From a virus, in the IMG/VR virus record IMGVR_UViG_3300009149_000001, positions 1 to 64,000 of that record: a DNA stretch of 64,000 nt. One strand, written 5' to 3'. The notes beneath the pieces are model-generated. The model worked only from the letters and a program-made list of their open reading frames with translations, was not told the origin of the DNA and ran no database searches. The position numbers and the translations under genes were made by a program. Positions 8,636-17,507 of the stretch are shown one piece after another. How positions within the stretch are numbered: position 1 is the stretch's first letter; each line of letters opens with the position of its first letter.

Positions 8636-9424
8636 ATGGATATGCATTTATTTGAGAAACCTTATCGTACTATTAATGGTGAGGCAGAACATATAGGAAA
8701 ACCTTGTGTCTTTGTAAGATTTCAAGGATGTAATGTTGGTTGTAAATGGTGTGATGCTATGGGAACATGGCCTCAAAAGAGAACACCTAATACCTTTACT
8801 AATGAATCCTTGATGGATTATCTAGACTTGAACTTTACACAGACTAAACGTATTTGGATTACTGGTGGTGAACCAATGGAACACTTTGCAGAGATTAAAT
8901 CATTAATTGATTATGCTGCAGAGTATAGACACATCCCAAGAATTTGGCATCTAATTACATCAGGATCTGTATATGATGAAAAGACACTTATGTGCTTTGA
9001 TCATATAACAATTGATATTAAGCCACCTAGTGCTTATGCAAAGTCAAATGCAGCTGATAATCATTTCATTAAATTATGTATGGAACATATGGATTTACAA
9101 GACAAGGTAGAGTTCAAGATGGTCGTTAATTATGATGAAGCAGATATTAAATTTGCCGAACAAAAGATTGATGAATTGGCTCATTATAAGAAAGACATTA
9201 CAATACAGCCAATGTATTGGAGTGAACCTGAAGTTAAAACTGAGCTAGCTAAAGCACAAACTATAAAGAATACTAAAGGATTCTTAGAGGCATTTCAACA
9301 ACCAAAGACTTGGCCATCATATGGACAATTTGCAGAACGATTTATGGGTAATGGGTATGAGAATTTAAGAGTACTACCACAGATGCACAAGATCTATTGG
9401 CCTGGAGAAATGAATGGTATCTAG
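8636..9424 (+). CDS. queE: 7-carboxy-7-deazaguanine synthase QueE
   Basis: Radical SAM enzyme that converts carboxy-tetrahydropterin to 7-carboxy-7-deazaguanine, the third step from GTP to preQ0. The cluster motif is GCNVGCKWCD (CX3CX2C) near residue 32, preceded by the QueE-typical start MDMHLFEKPYRTINGEAE and RFQGC. ITGGEP near residue 80 is the SAM-binding GGE motif. At 262 residues it has a normal length. FolE and QueC follow within 1.5 kb; QueD is not visible in the window and may come from the host or the unseen part of the genome. Confidence 0.93.
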   Translation: MDMHLFEKPYRTINGEAEHIGKPCVFVRFQGCNVGCKWCDAMGTWPQKRTPNTFTNESLMDYLDLNFTQTKRIWITGGEPMEHFAEIKSLIDYAAEYRHIPRIWHLITSGSVYDEKTLMCFDHITIDIKPPSAYAKSNAADNHFIKLCMEHMDLQDKVEFKMVVNYDEADIKFAEQKIDELAHYKKDITIQPMYWSEPEVKTELAKAQTIKNTKGFLEAFQQPKTWPSYGQFAERFMGNGYENLRVLPQMHKIYWPGEMNGI

Positions 9425-9575
9425 TGAAGCCCTCACAGTGTTTACAATGTCATTAAGAGAGATTATGGACAAGTTTAACATCACTGGTGTTGTTAGGAAT
9501 GCTCGTATATCTGATAAACTTACTTGGGTTGAAGCTGATAATGTCTTAGTTTTGGAGGTTCATGATGGAATCTAA
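9414..9575 (+). CDS. Hypothetical small protein
   Basis: 53 residues from ATG 9414, overlapping the queE end by 11 nt and the next gene by 14 nt. The sequence (REIMDKFNITGVVRNARISD) is well behaved and coding-like, with no recognised family. Confidence 0.5.
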   Translation: MVSSEALTVFTMSLREIMDKFNITGVVRNARISDKLTWVEADNVLVLEVHDGI

Positions 9576-9858
9576 TAGACTAGTTAAAGATGTTACTCAA
9601 TTAGTAATGAATGAGAACAGATCTTATGGTATTACCCCATCGGAGAACCTTAATGATGAGGCAGCTAAAAACTTTACAGATGAATTTACTTATAATGCAG
9701 AGTTTGTTCTACAAGGACTACTTGCAATGAAAGCTATGAATGGTAATAGTCTGAAAGACGTTGGGTTGTATATACCAAAGAAGCCATATCCTTTAATCAT
9801 CGATAATGGTATTCAATGTTACTTGATAGCACCAAGAGGATTACCTAATGCCAGTTGA
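9562..9858 (+). CDS. Hypothetical protein
   Basis: 98 residues; ATG 9562 or the adjacent ATG 9565. It lies between queE and folE. I looked for 6-carboxytetrahydropterin synthase (QueD) motifs and found neither the zinc histidines nor the catalytic Cys, so it is not QueD. Function unknown. Confidence 0.6.
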   Translation: MMESNRLVKDVTQLVMNENRSYGITPSENLNDEAAKNFTDEFTYNAEFVLQGLLAMKAMNGNSLKDVGLYIPKKPYPLIIDNGIQCYLIAPRGLPNAS

Positions 9859-10123
9859 AATTAAAAATGAACAAAGTACCACAGAAGAAAGAGATCTAGG
9901 TACTAAGCTCGTAGACAAATATAAACGAGAAAGTAATATCTTATTATCTGGTTATATTGAACAACATGATGTGTTATTAAGAGTTAGAAAGTCACAAGGT
10001 GATGTTATTTATATGGAACAAAAAAAGAAACCTTGGGCAGCATATAAGAAAGCTGACAAAGCATTACATGATAAATTTATGGATGATGCAGAAGTATTAG
10101 GTTTTAAGATGAGGGCAATATAA
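9848..10123 (+). CDS. Hypothetical protein
   Basis: 91 residues, lysine/glutamate rich, starting inside the end of the previous gene and sharing one base (TAATG) with the folE start. It lacks QueD signatures. Function unknown. Confidence 0.6.
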   Translation: MPVEIKNEQSTTEERDLGTKLVDKYKRESNILLSGYIEQHDVLLRVRKSQGDVIYMEQKKKPWAAYKKADKALHDKFMDDAEVLGFKMRAI

Positions 10124-10704
10124 TGAATAAAGATTCTGTTACAGTAAATTTATTAGAACTAATGCATGCTATGGGCTGGGATAAGGATCCTAATTTTGAT
10201 GAAACACCAGCTAGAGTTACAAAGTGGTTATCTGGTTATCAATCATTAACTAAAGATGAATGTAAATCTAAATCAATTGAAGATTTAAGTAAAAGATTCC
10301 CAACTAACAATACTAACATGGTTGTAGTAGGACCAACTAAATCATTTTCATTATGTCCACATCATTTACTACCAATTGAATATGATGTCTGGGTTGGTTA
10401 CTTACCAGGTACTGAAGTATGTGGCTTGTCAAAGATACCAAGAGTGATCCAAAACTTTAGTAGATATCCATTTATTCAAGAAGACTTTACTGAAAACATT
10501 GCACTAGCAATTGAGGAAGGTTTAAAGACTAAAGGTGTTATGGTTTGGGTATCGGGTGTACATAATTGTATGAGAATGCGAGGTGTCAAACAACCAAATG
10601 CAAAGACTACTACATCAGCTTTAAAAGGATACTTTAGAAATCCACCGCCAGGTAAGGATCCTAGAGGAGAGTTCCTTGAAGCTATACGTGGAATCAATAC
10701 TTAA
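10123..10704 (+). CDS. folE: GTP cyclohydrolase I (FolE)
   Basis: First enzyme of the 7-deazaguanine pathway: GTP to 7,8-dihydroneopterin triphosphate. CPHHLLPIEY near residue 79 carries the zinc Cys-His pair, GLSKIPRVIQNFSRYP near 102 and MRMRGVKQPNAKTTTSAL near 151 are hallmark FolE blocks, the last containing the third zinc ligand region with HNC before it. 193 residues is a normal length. QueF, a relative, lacks this arrangement. It sits between queE and queC. Confidence 0.93.
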   Translation: MNKDSVTVNLLELMHAMGWDKDPNFDETPARVTKWLSGYQSLTKDECKSKSIEDLSKRFPTNNTNMVVVGPTKSFSLCPHHLLPIEYDVWVGYLPGTEVCGLSKIPRVIQNFSRYPFIQEDFTENIALAIEEGLKTKGVMVWVSGVHNCMRMRGVKQPNAKTTTSALKGYFRNPPPGKDPRGEFLEAIRGINT

Positions 10705-10727
10705 ATACCATATAAGGAATTATAATT

Positions 10728-10952
10728 ATGAAGAAAAATTGTGAACATATAACTCAATGTGAAAAATGCGAGAGCAATATTTGCTCATATTGTGTAGAAG
10801 ATTGTGATGGGTGTTCAATTGAAGCCTGTGAACCCTGCTTTGTAGAACATATGAAGAAATGTGAAACCTGTTCAGTGTTAACTTGTCCACAAAACTTTGC
10901 TGGTAAAATGTGTTTATCCTGTGATGCTCAAGCTAATATGAAGGTATATTAA
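10728..10952 (+). CDS. Cys-rich B-box-like zinc protein
   Basis: 74 residues with some 16 cysteines in repeated CxxC pairs (CEKCESNICSYC, CDGC, CEPC, CETC, CLSC), consistent with three zinc sites. It has the AATTATAATT leader directly before the ATG, with CATATAAGG slightly upstream. Inserted between folE and queC; function unknown. Confidence 0.6.
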   Translation: MKKNCEHITQCEKCESNICSYCVEDCDGCSIEACEPCFVEHMKKCETCSVLTCPQNFAGKMCLSCDAQANMKVY

Positions 10953-10953
10953 T

Positions 10954-11691
10954 ATGGAAATGTGGGGCAAGAATGTTGAGTCAGTGTGGAGATCAGCAAA
11001 TACTTTACTAGAAGTTGGTTGTAAAAATACTTTAGTTATATTATCAGGGGGAATGGATTCCGCTACTTGTTTGGCATTGGTTAAGTATATGAAACCAAAG
11101 TCAATGCATGCTATTACTTTCGATTATGGACAAAAACACAATAATGAAACACTCCAAGCTCAGGAGATTGCTAACAGGTTCGACGTCGGGTGTACTGTTA
11201 TTGATCTTAATAATCTCGCTGATCATTTCAATACGGCTCTCGGGAAAAATTCAACCTTAGAGATACCTGAAAACCATGTAGAAGGTGAAGTTCCTAATAC
11301 ATATGTACCTTTCAGGAATACAATCATGTTATCAATTGCTGCAGGTTATGCAGAGAGTTGGGGATATGAACAAATTGTATATGGTGCAAATGTAATAGAC
11401 TATTCTGGCTATCCAGATTGTAGACCTGAATACATTGATGAGATGAATGATGTATTAAGAATACATGGTTCACTATCTATTCAAGCACCAATTGCATTAT
11501 TAACAAAGACTGATGTAGTAAGACTTGGTGAAAAACTACAAGTACCTTGGGAATTAACATGGAGTTGTTATAGAGGTGGAGAGAAAGCTTGTGGCAAATG
11601 TCCAAGTTGTAAGTATAGGAAAATGGGATTTGATGGAGCACAAGTTAAAGATCCAATCACTTATGAAGGACCTAGCGACTCTCAAGAGTAG
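10954..11691 (+). CDS. queC: 7-cyano-7-deazaguanine synthase QueC
   Basis: ATP-dependent enzyme converting 7-carboxy-7-deazaguanine to preQ0. The PP-loop is LSGGMDSAT near residue 30. FDYGQKHNNE near 56 and PNTYVPFRNTIMLS near 112 are QueC signatures. The C-terminal zinc site is intact: SCYRGGEKACGKCPSC. 245 residues, slightly long at the N-terminus (a later start is possible). preQ0 would be the substrate of the DpdA-like enzyme at 1549. Confidence 0.95.
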   Translation: MEMWGKNVESVWRSANTLLEVGCKNTLVILSGGMDSATCLALVKYMKPKSMHAITFDYGQKHNNETLQAQEIANRFDVGCTVIDLNNLADHFNTALGKNSTLEIPENHVEGEVPNTYVPFRNTIMLSIAAGYAESWGYEQIVYGANVIDYSGYPDCRPEYIDEMNDVLRIHGSLSIQAPIALLTKTDVVRLGEKLQVPWELTWSCYRGGEKACGKCPSCKYRKMGFDGAQVKDPITYEGPSDSQE

Positions 11692-11772
11692 AGGGTTTGG
11701 GCGAAGAGCCTTTATGGAGAAGAAGTACTATCTATTAAAGAAGTATGGTTTAATTAAAATGGATGAAGATTT

Positions 11773-11904
11773 ATGAATATAAAATATTGCCCTGGTTGTA
11801 GACAAGGTTGTTTCAATGAGACACCTCTAAGTAACATATGGTATTGCCAAGCCTGTAAATTAAGAATTTACATATCATCAGTTGCCAAAGTGGAAGTTAA
11901 ATAA
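11773..11904 (+). CDS. Zinc-ribbon microprotein
   Basis: 43 residues with CPGC and CQAC knuckles. The ATG overlaps a TGA of an upstream frame and the TAA shares its last base with the ATG of the ERCC4 nuclease gene, so translation is probably coupled. Confidence 0.5.
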   Translation: MNIKYCPGCRQGCFNETPLSNIWYCQACKLRIYISSVAKVEVK

Positions 11905-12572
11905 TGAAAAAAGAATATGAACTGATAGTAGACAGTCGAGAAAAGAGTAATGCTACTGATGTATTAGATAAAGCAGGTATTGCATATACTAAAGAGGCTT
12001 TGCCTACTGGTGATTATATGATTAGAGTCCCTGAAGGAGAGATCACAGTGGAAAGAAAACAAATGACGGACTTTATAGGATCTTTAATGAGTGGAAGACT
12101 TGAAGAACAACTCCGTAGACTCAGTGAGCATAAAGTTCCTATCCTTGTTATCACTGGATCATTCTCTGACTACAAGCGCTTTGCTAAATTCAAACACTTT
12201 AGCCAGGAGCATGTCGAGGGTGCAATCGCAAGTTGTGTTGTCAAGTTCGGACTTAGAGCTGTTATATGGATTCAGTCAGCACAAGACAATCCGCACGCTG
12301 CAGGAATTAAGATTACGACTAAGATCTTACAAAAGATCGCTGAAGGTAAGATTGATCAAATGCCTGATAGGAAACTCAAACGATTTAAAACAGACGCTCC
12401 ATCATTGGACATCGTACGAATGATGTGCGGTGTAAGTGGTGAAACTGGTAAGAGATTACTAACTAATTTTGGTTGTATTAAGGGAATTATAAATGCAACA
12501 GATGAGGAATTACTCAAAGTTAAAGGAATGGGTAGAACTAGAATTGCCAAGTTAAGGAAGGTATCAGAATAA
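11904..12572 (+). CDS. XPF/Hef-type ERCC4 nuclease with tandem HhH
   Basis: Structure-specific endonuclease for flaps and forks. The ERCC4 nuclease domain fills residues 1-140: VDSREKSN at 7, GDYMI at 35 and VERKQMTDF at 49 (the ERKxxxD active-site motif). Two helix-hairpin-helix motifs follow at the C-terminus (CGVSGETGKRLLTNFG and ELLKVKGMGRTRIAKL). There is no helicase domain, as in short archaeal XPF. Encoded next to queC and the AAA+ ATPase block. Confidence 0.93.
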   Translation: MKKEYELIVDSREKSNATDVLDKAGIAYTKEALPTGDYMIRVPEGEITVERKQMTDFIGSLMSGRLEEQLRRLSEHKVPILVITGSFSDYKRFAKFKHFSQEHVEGAIASCVVKFGLRAVIWIQSAQDNPHAAGIKITTKILQKIAEGKIDQMPDRKLKRFKTDAPSLDIVRMMCGVSGETGKRLLTNFGCIKGIINATDEELLKVKGMGRTRIAKLRKVSE

Positions 12573-12676
12573 TGAAAAATTGCACAACCTGCAAAGGACG
12601 AGGTTACATATTGAGACCATTTATCACAAGTGAAAAAATTGTTTGTGAATGCGGTGGTTGTGGGTGCGTAGACTAG
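12572..12676 (+). CDS. Zinc-binding microprotein
   Basis: 34 residues (MKNCTTCKGRGYI...CECGGCGCVD), with a DnaJ-like CxxCxGxG and a CxCGGCxC cluster. The start shares a base with the TAA of the nuclease gene, and the TAG overlaps the GTG of the next ORF. Confidence 0.45.
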   Translation: MKNCTTCKGRGYILRPFITSEKIVCECGGCGCVD

Positions 12677-12861
12677 TGAAATGTTTAACTTGCCCGACAA
12701 GGGGTAAACCTAGAAATTTTAAATGTTGGTTAGAATGGCAACAGTGTAATACCTGTGCTCGACGTGACCATCCTGAGTTTTATAAACAGGGGTATGATAT
12801 GCAGAGGATCCGGGTAAGTCAAAAATCAAGGAAATTATTAATTAACAATGAATCGAAATAG
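12676..12861 (+). CDS. Zinc-knuckle small protein
   Basis: 61 residues from GTG 12676 overlapping the upstream TAG; I prefer this to an ATG at 12649 that would overlap the previous gene fully. Two CxxC pairs (CLTC, CNTC) and a basic C-terminus suggest nucleic-acid binding. Confidence 0.5.
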   Translation: MKCLTCPTRGKPRNFKCWLEWQQCNTCARRDHPEFYKQGYDMQRIRVSQKSRKLLINNESK

Positions 12862-13099
12862 CACGCAAATAATGGGTGAAATATTAGAGATCTCGCAAGA
12901 GTCTGTCCCTACTAGCACTATACTTCGATCCGTTAATCTACCACATCCCAGGTTCAAGGGATTTGTAACAAAATTAATTGAATCAGGGTTGTTGGTAAAA
13001 ATACAAAACAATTATGTGATTACAAATAATGGAAGAATCTACCTCAGCGAGTATAAGAAATTCTACAATCTTGCAGGCAACTTCGGATTGGAACTCTAA
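12848..13099 (+). CDS. Winged-helix regulator of the archaeal HTH_45 kind
   Basis: 83 residues beginning NRNSTQIMGEILEIS, then a recognition helix region (HPRFKGFVTKLIESGLL) and a wing (YVITNNGRIYLSEYKKF). This layout, and especially the MGEILEI start and the YxxTxxG wing, is that of small winged-helix proteins abundant in Nitrososphaeria. It supports the host guess. Target unknown. Confidence 0.75.
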   Translation: MNRNSTQIMGEILEISQESVPTSTILRSVNLPHPRFKGFVTKLIESGLLVKIQNNYVITNNGRIYLSEYKKFYNLAGNFGLEL

Positions 13100-13403
13100 G
13101 ATTCCAGCTTGTAGATATTGTGGTACTAAAGCTAATTCAGATACTATTTTAAAACATCAAGGACTGCCCGACAAGTGTCCTAATGGTAAATGCAGAAGGT
13201 TAACTTCATATCTTACAGACAGTGAGATAAAGTTTAATGAAATAAAACGATTAGAAGGAAGATGGAAGAATCATGTTAAGAAAGAAGCTAAGGTGATTCC
13301 CAAGTCTTATTTATGTTTAGAATGTGAATTAATATATGAAACCGAATCCCTCCTCCAAAGACACTGTGAAAGGCGTCGACACATGCAAAGGCCCAGCAGT
13401 TGA
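13029..13403 (+). CDS. Zinc-finger protein with C2H2 finger
   Basis: 124 residues. N-terminal CRYC...CPNGKC and C-terminal CLECELIYETESLLQRHCERRRH, a near-classical C2H2 finger. It overlaps the winged-helix gene by 71 nt, so the true start may be later, though no better start stands out. Confidence 0.6.
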   Translation: MEESTSASIRNSTILQATSDWNSKIPACRYCGTKANSDTILKHQGLPDKCPNGKCRRLTSYLTDSEIKFNEIKRLEGRWKNHVKKEAKVIPKSYLCLECELIYETESLLQRHCERRRHMQRPSS

Positions 13404-13635
13404 TTGTTTAGATTGTCAAGATTTACATTTTAAATCTATTGCACATGAGTGCCACTGTCATTATGATAAGAAACAGTTACCTAATCTTGGTGAATTTATT
13501 GATGCAAAACTAGAAAGCGTATTTTATGTAAGAGATCAAGAAACCAAAGACTTGGTTGGATTACGATTAATGTTTGATAATGGAAAAGTTTTAACAATTA
13601 AAACTACAGAGGTACAGGTTGCCAGACGTATATAA
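13336..13635 (+). CDS. Hypothetical Cys/His-containing protein
   Basis: 99 residues. CKGPAVDCLDCQDLHF and HECHCHYDKK are possible metal sites; the C-terminal half looks like a small beta domain. It overlaps the genes on both sides by 68 and 17 nt. Start uncertain. Confidence 0.5.
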   Translation: MKPNPSSKDTVKGVDTCKGPAVDCLDCQDLHFKSIAHECHCHYDKKQLPNLGEFIDAKLESVFYVRDQETKDLVGLRLMFDNGKVLTIKTTEVQVARRI

Positions 13636-14776
13636 GGAAATAATACTTGAACTCGAAAAAAGACACGTTGCTGACGCAAGAACAATTGGACCATTCTACA
13701 TCTCAAGCATGGCAACTCATATGCTCAACATTGTTAATCAGACCAAGAGAATCTATACTGAAGGAGGATTGCCTGCCAATCTTAGACAGCATATACTCTA
13801 CGTTGCTCCTCCAGGATTTGGAAAGTCTTATTATGTTAAACAATTCTTAGAACATGAAGACTATTCAATTTTAAAAGGTGTAACCTCATTTCCTGCCTTC
13901 TTTGAAGGTTCAATGACTGAGGCTGGTTTAATTGGTTCTATTGACCCTGCGACACCTGGCCAACCTCCTCGTAAGATGTATGGCTTGGCTGGCGGTGAGG
14001 GTTCTAATGCTATTGTTGGCATGGAAGAATTTGCAGCAATTACTAATTCTATGGTTCAAGAGTACAATGCTGGTCTTGATACTGCTTTACTTACTATGCT
14101 TGATTCGGGTATAGTCAATAAGAGATTAAGAAATGGAGATTTAAAATATACTAGTAACATGACATGGTGGGCTGGAACACAACCAGCTAGATTTGACCTA
14201 TCATCAGGGTTAGCAAGGAGGTTTATCTTTGTAACCAAGTATCCAAAGTGGGATGACTTTAAATTAATGTCACAAAGACGCAGAGCTGCTAAGGGTATTA
14301 CAAAGTCTGCGCAAAGTAGTAAGATTTTACACGATATATTAGATCAAAGGTTTGCTTTGATCAGACAAAACGTAACTGGTATCAAATTTAAGGACGAATT
14401 TTATGAATTAATGGATAAAAAGAAGATTATCCACTATGAAGAAGCCTTGTATGAGAGATTAGCCATCGGGTATTGGGCTATGAAAGAGGTATCTTTGAAT
14501 GGGGACATCGAAGTCAGACTAGATCCTGAGTTAGAACGCATAATAGAGATCGAACATGACAATAGAAAGCAAATTAAGAAAGGTGCAGTGTCATCTATGG
14601 TTTGGAACATAGTTAAAGACCTACAAAGTATCGGTAAGAAGGAATTAATGGATAAGTTGCTTGATTTGTCTATGGATTATGATGAAAGTCGGTCAATATT
14701 GAACAATTTGCTGGCTTTAGGATATTTAAAATACAATTCAGAGAATGATACGCTCATTCCTAAGAGAAGAAAATGA
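13619..14776 (+). CDS. AAA+ ATPase (MoxR/MCM-like) with C-terminal winged helix
   Basis: 385 residues from TTG 13619. Walker A APPGFGKSYY near residue 63, Walker B NAIVGMEEFA near 125, sensor 1 WAGTQP near 180 and arginine-finger GLARRFIFV near 193. The last 70 residues (SSMVWNIVKDLQSIGKKEL...) have winged-helix character, as in MCM or clamp/helicase-loader-like ATPases. It is the only helicase-like candidate beside PolB in this block, so a replicative helicase or loader role is plausible but unproven. Confidence 0.85.
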   Translation: MPDVYKEIILELEKRHVADARTIGPFYISSMATHMLNIVNQTKRIYTEGGLPANLRQHILYVAPPGFGKSYYVKQFLEHEDYSILKGVTSFPAFFEGSMTEAGLIGSIDPATPGQPPRKMYGLAGGEGSNAIVGMEEFAAITNSMVQEYNAGLDTALLTMLDSGIVNKRLRNGDLKYTSNMTWWAGTQPARFDLSSGLARRFIFVTKYPKWDDFKLMSQRRRAAKGITKSAQSSKILHDILDQRFALIRQNVTGIKFKDEFYELMDKKKIIHYEEALYERLAIGYWAMKEVSLNGDIEVRLDPELERIIEIEHDNRKQIKKGAVSSMVWNIVKDLQSIGKKELMDKLLDLSMDYDESRSILNNLLALGYLKYNSENDTLIPKRRK

Positions 14777-14886
14777 TTGAATATGAGCCACGGGGCCATT
14801 TGACCTTAGGCTTTAAAGATAAGTGGATATGTACATATTGCGATGTGTGGATCCCATTGATCTACTTTTTAAGACTAAGAAAATAA
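14773..14886 (+). CDS. Small protein, possible zinc knuckle
   Basis: 37 residues; the ATGA overlaps the AAA+ stop. A single CxxC (CTYC) is followed by a hydrophobic stretch. Weak coding evidence beyond coupling. Confidence 0.35.
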   Translation: MIEYEPRGHLTLGFKDKWICTYCDVWIPLIYFLRLRK

Positions 14887-14932
14887 ACAACTTGTGTATA
14901 CCATTTTTATAAGGGTAAATTTATAAAGTATT

Positions 14933-15010
14933 ATGAAAGAGTGTGCTAATCACTATTACCAACCTAATGGATCATGTTATTGTATTCATTGTGGAAAATT
15001 AAAAAATTAA
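14933..15010 (+). CDS. Zinc-ribbon micropeptide
   Basis: 25 residues (MKECANHYYQPNGSCYCIHCGK). It has its own TATA-like TTTTTATAAGG centred about 25 nt before the ATG, so a leaderless mRNA is likely. It is the last plus-strand gene before the convergent virion module. Confidence 0.4.
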   Translation: MKECANHYYQPNGSCYCIHCGKLKN

Positions 15011-15033
15011 GATTATAGTCCTTCGACTCTATG

Positions 15034-15058
15034 ATTAAAAAGTTATTCGCTTTTTAAT
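15034..15058. terminator. Hairpin between convergent modules
   Basis: A perfect 9-bp stem, ATTAAAAAG pairing with CTTTTTAAT around a 7-nt loop that contains the stop of the minus-strand gene. Each arm supplies a T-tract in its own direction, so it can end transcripts from both sides. Confidence 0.6.
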
Positions 15059-15321
15059 TGGCCAGCTAAGGTTACTAATTTGTTACCCAAGAAGCTTGTA
15101 CCTATTACTGATACGAATACAGTAATTGCATTTGCGTCTGTGAGTTCCACATTTAGTCCTTCGATGACTACTAATGCTGCGAGTGTTGCTATTCCTAGTG
15201 AATATGCAAATTTTCTCCATACCCAAGCTTTGCTCTCATTACCGAGTGCTGTTAAGCCTGAGACAGTTAAACCTGCAATACCGGCCAGTATTAGTGTTGT
15301 TGTCATGTTTTCAAAAACCAT
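15043..15321 (-). CDS. Small membrane protein, holin-like
   Basis: 92 residues with three hydrophobic segments (about 8-24, 38-54, 66-82) and a short charged C-terminus. It is the last gene of the virion module, a usual holin position. No family-specific motif; a phage-like r1t/holin role is inferred from size and place. Confidence 0.55.
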   Translation of the reverse strand: MVFENMTTTLILAGIAGLTVSGLTALGNESKAWVWRKFAYSLGIATLAALVVIEGLNVELTDANAITVFVSVIGTSFLGNKLVTLAGQLKSE

Positions 15322-15335
15322 TTTTGTTCTCTCCT

Positions 15336-17507
15336 TTAACTTTCAATTGATTGATTTTGAATCTTTCTCAAGATTGCTTCAATCACGCCTGTTAGCGATA
15401 CAGATCTTAATCTTACGATCCCTGTATCAGTAGATTCTAAACTCAATTTAACACTTGAGGGAGATGCATTTATCTCCATTATTCGAAAATTACCTTGAAT
15501 TTGTTTATCAGGTTGGTATATGGGGAATGTGTCTCCCGTTTGTAGATTAGAACGATTAAATTGCGTTAAAGGAACCTCGCCTTTAATGGTTGGAGTTAGT
15601 TTATTAAATTCATTTAACAGAGTAGTTGCAACAGCAGTTAGTTGGGTTACATCAGTTAGTTGATTGTTGGCAACAGTTTTTTCATAATCAAATCTTAATG
15701 TGGTGAGTGATGAAACATTATCAGTAATTTGAATACCTGAATCACCATCTCTCTTACCAATAATATTAATTTCATTACTAAAGTTATCAACTGAAATTTC
15801 AGGAGTGGATGTGATAGTGATATCAAGTGGTTCAGTTACTACTTTTCCTTTTGTACCCATATAAACTATGAAAGATCTATTATCAAACCATACATCTTTG
15901 CCTAAGATCTCGCCTAAAACATGGAGAGCATCAAAGTGATTCTTATAAGGGAAGGCTGCAGTGACAACATCAGTTGGAAAATCTACATCTAATGACCATA
16001 CTTGGGGCATAGTAGTGTCAGCGTTTGCTGAGGCTATAATATCACCGGCAATAAGGTTTGCAGCTTTTTTATATTCCTCATGATCAGTTAAGAAGATAAC
16101 ATCACTGTTTGCATTCTCCATGGCATATTGGGTTTTAATAATGTGGATAATATCAGCTGGTGGGACTTTCATAAATCTAATTTCTTCTAATTCACCATCA
16201 GTGGTGGCAGTCTGACCAGTGTTGTTACCAATGATTAGATTGTTACCAGCATCTGAATCTGCTGTAGTGCCAGGTGCTGTTGTCTCAGTTAAAGTGGTTA
16301 AATCAACAGTTCTTGCTACACCGTTGATGTAAATGGTAGGGTTATTTGCCGCAGATGAATCATCATATTCAATATCTAATCGAAAAGGTGCGAGTATTGG
16401 TATGTCAACTGCTGTATCCCATTGGGCAGTAGTAGCGGCTGCATCCCATTCATTTTCAAATCTAAGTCTTACATTACCGGCAGTGTCTTGATCTTGGGCA
16501 ATAACACGCCATGATCCTTTACCAATAATCTCACCAACACTACCTTCACCATCAGATGTCAAGTCAATCCACATAGTTAACCAACCGTTAGCGGCATATA
16601 GATCATCAATTGTTGCACCACTAGCACAGTCTATTTTAGAATTAAGGGCATCAAAGGAGGCAGCATCAGCTATCTTACCTGTTACATAACTTATAGAAGT
16701 ATCAGTACCATCGTTATTATTTTCAGTAGAATCTAAAGAGGAGGAGTGAAGGTGCTGTACCATGTTGTACCCAAAAGTAGTCAAGGTAGTAGCACTGTCC
16801 ACTGTATAACAATTCTTCCAAACATTAACTATATCTTGTTGATTTGATGCTGCTGCATTATCATAGTAGATATAGAATTGAAAGTTTGAGGTGTCAGACA
16901 CTTTAGGTACCTTAGCCCATATGACTAATTCACCCGTGGTTGTATCGTACTTTTCAATTTCATGCGGAATAATTGTTACTCCATCCTTCTGAGTGATGAC
17001 AAAGTCATCGCCATCAGCTTGTGCATTGTTTGCGAAACTTGTGTTTGAGGGTATATTAATTAGTAATGGGAAATCTTTTATTTCGTCGGCCACTTTGGTT
17101 TTTAACACTAAACACTTTCTCCTGTGTAACCATAAAGGGTCCATCCATTTATCATCAGTATAGTTTAATTTCTTTTCACCATCATTAGTAAAGACTTTGC
17201 GAGTTAAGTGAAATGCTTTCTCACATACATCGACAATCATCAGACTAGGCGTTTCTGCCCTGCCACAAATCACACCATAGAAAGGAGTTAGAAATGGTAA
17301 GAATATTGATCGCTCTATTTGGATGTTTGCCTGTGCAAATTCATCATTAGGAATAGTTGTTTGAAATGTTTTAATTTGATTAAGTTTATCTTTTAAAATC
17401 CAATTAGATGTTTTATCAAATTTAGCTTTCGCTTTGAATGGCTGTTGCCCAACCACTCCAGCTGTATCAGCTGCATTGAATTTTATAATTGTAGTTATTT
17501 GTGTCAA
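15336..17507 (-). CDS. Tail hub/adhesin with DUF2341 and LamG-like insert
   Basis: 723 residues. N-terminal (1-120) and C-terminal (460-723) parts resemble a siphovirus tail-hub/baseplate protein. Between them is a DUF2341-type domain (FPLLINIP near 155, HEIEKYDTTTGELVIWAKVP near 185, FYIYYDN near 217) followed by a concanavalin/LamG-like domain (LIIGNNTGQT, ELEEIRFMK). Such beta-sandwiches bind glycans, so this is probably a receptor-contacting hub. It starts inside the stop of the zinc-ribbon gene 17504. Confidence 0.7.
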   Translation of the reverse strand: MTQITTIIKFNAADTAGVVGQQPFKAKAKFDKTSNWILKDKLNQIKTFQTTIPNDEFAQANIQIERSIFLPFLTPFYGVICGRAETPSLMIVDVCEKAFHLTRKVFTNDGEKKLNYTDDKWMDPLWLHRRKCLVLKTKVADEIKDFPLLINIPSNTSFANNAQADGDDFVITQKDGVTIIPHEIEKYDTTTGELVIWAKVPKVSDTSNFQFYIYYDNAAASNQQDIVNVWKNCYTVDSATTLTTFGYNMVQHLHSSSLDSTENNNDGTDTSISYVTGKIADAASFDALNSKIDCASGATIDDLYAANGWLTMWIDLTSDGEGSVGEIIGKGSWRVIAQDQDTAGNVRLRFENEWDAAATTAQWDTAVDIPILAPFRLDIEYDDSSAANNPTIYINGVARTVDLTTLTETTAPGTTADSDAGNNLIIGNNTGQTATTDGELEEIRFMKVPPADIIHIIKTQYAMENANSDVIFLTDHEEYKKAANLIAGDIIASANADTTMPQVWSLDVDFPTDVVTAAFPYKNHFDALHVLGEILGKDVWFDNRSFIVYMGTKGKVVTEPLDITITSTPEISVDNFSNEINIIGKRDGDSGIQITDNVSSLTTLRFDYEKTVANNQLTDVTQLTAVATTLLNEFNKLTPTIKGEVPLTQFNRSNLQTGDTFPIYQPDKQIQGNFRIMEINASPSSVKLSLESTDTGIVRLRSVSLTGVIEAILRKIQNQSIES

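Noticed and set aside
9562-10123. Possible QueD between queE and folE
   Set aside because: Neither small ORF has the zinc-binding histidines or catalytic Cys of 6-carboxytetrahydropterin synthase.
11576-11776. ORF continuing past queC (ends MDEDL)
   Set aside because: Most of it is a queC shadow. The part after queC is only about 28 codons; its TGA does overlap the next ATG, so a tiny peptide from 11714 remains possible but unsupported.
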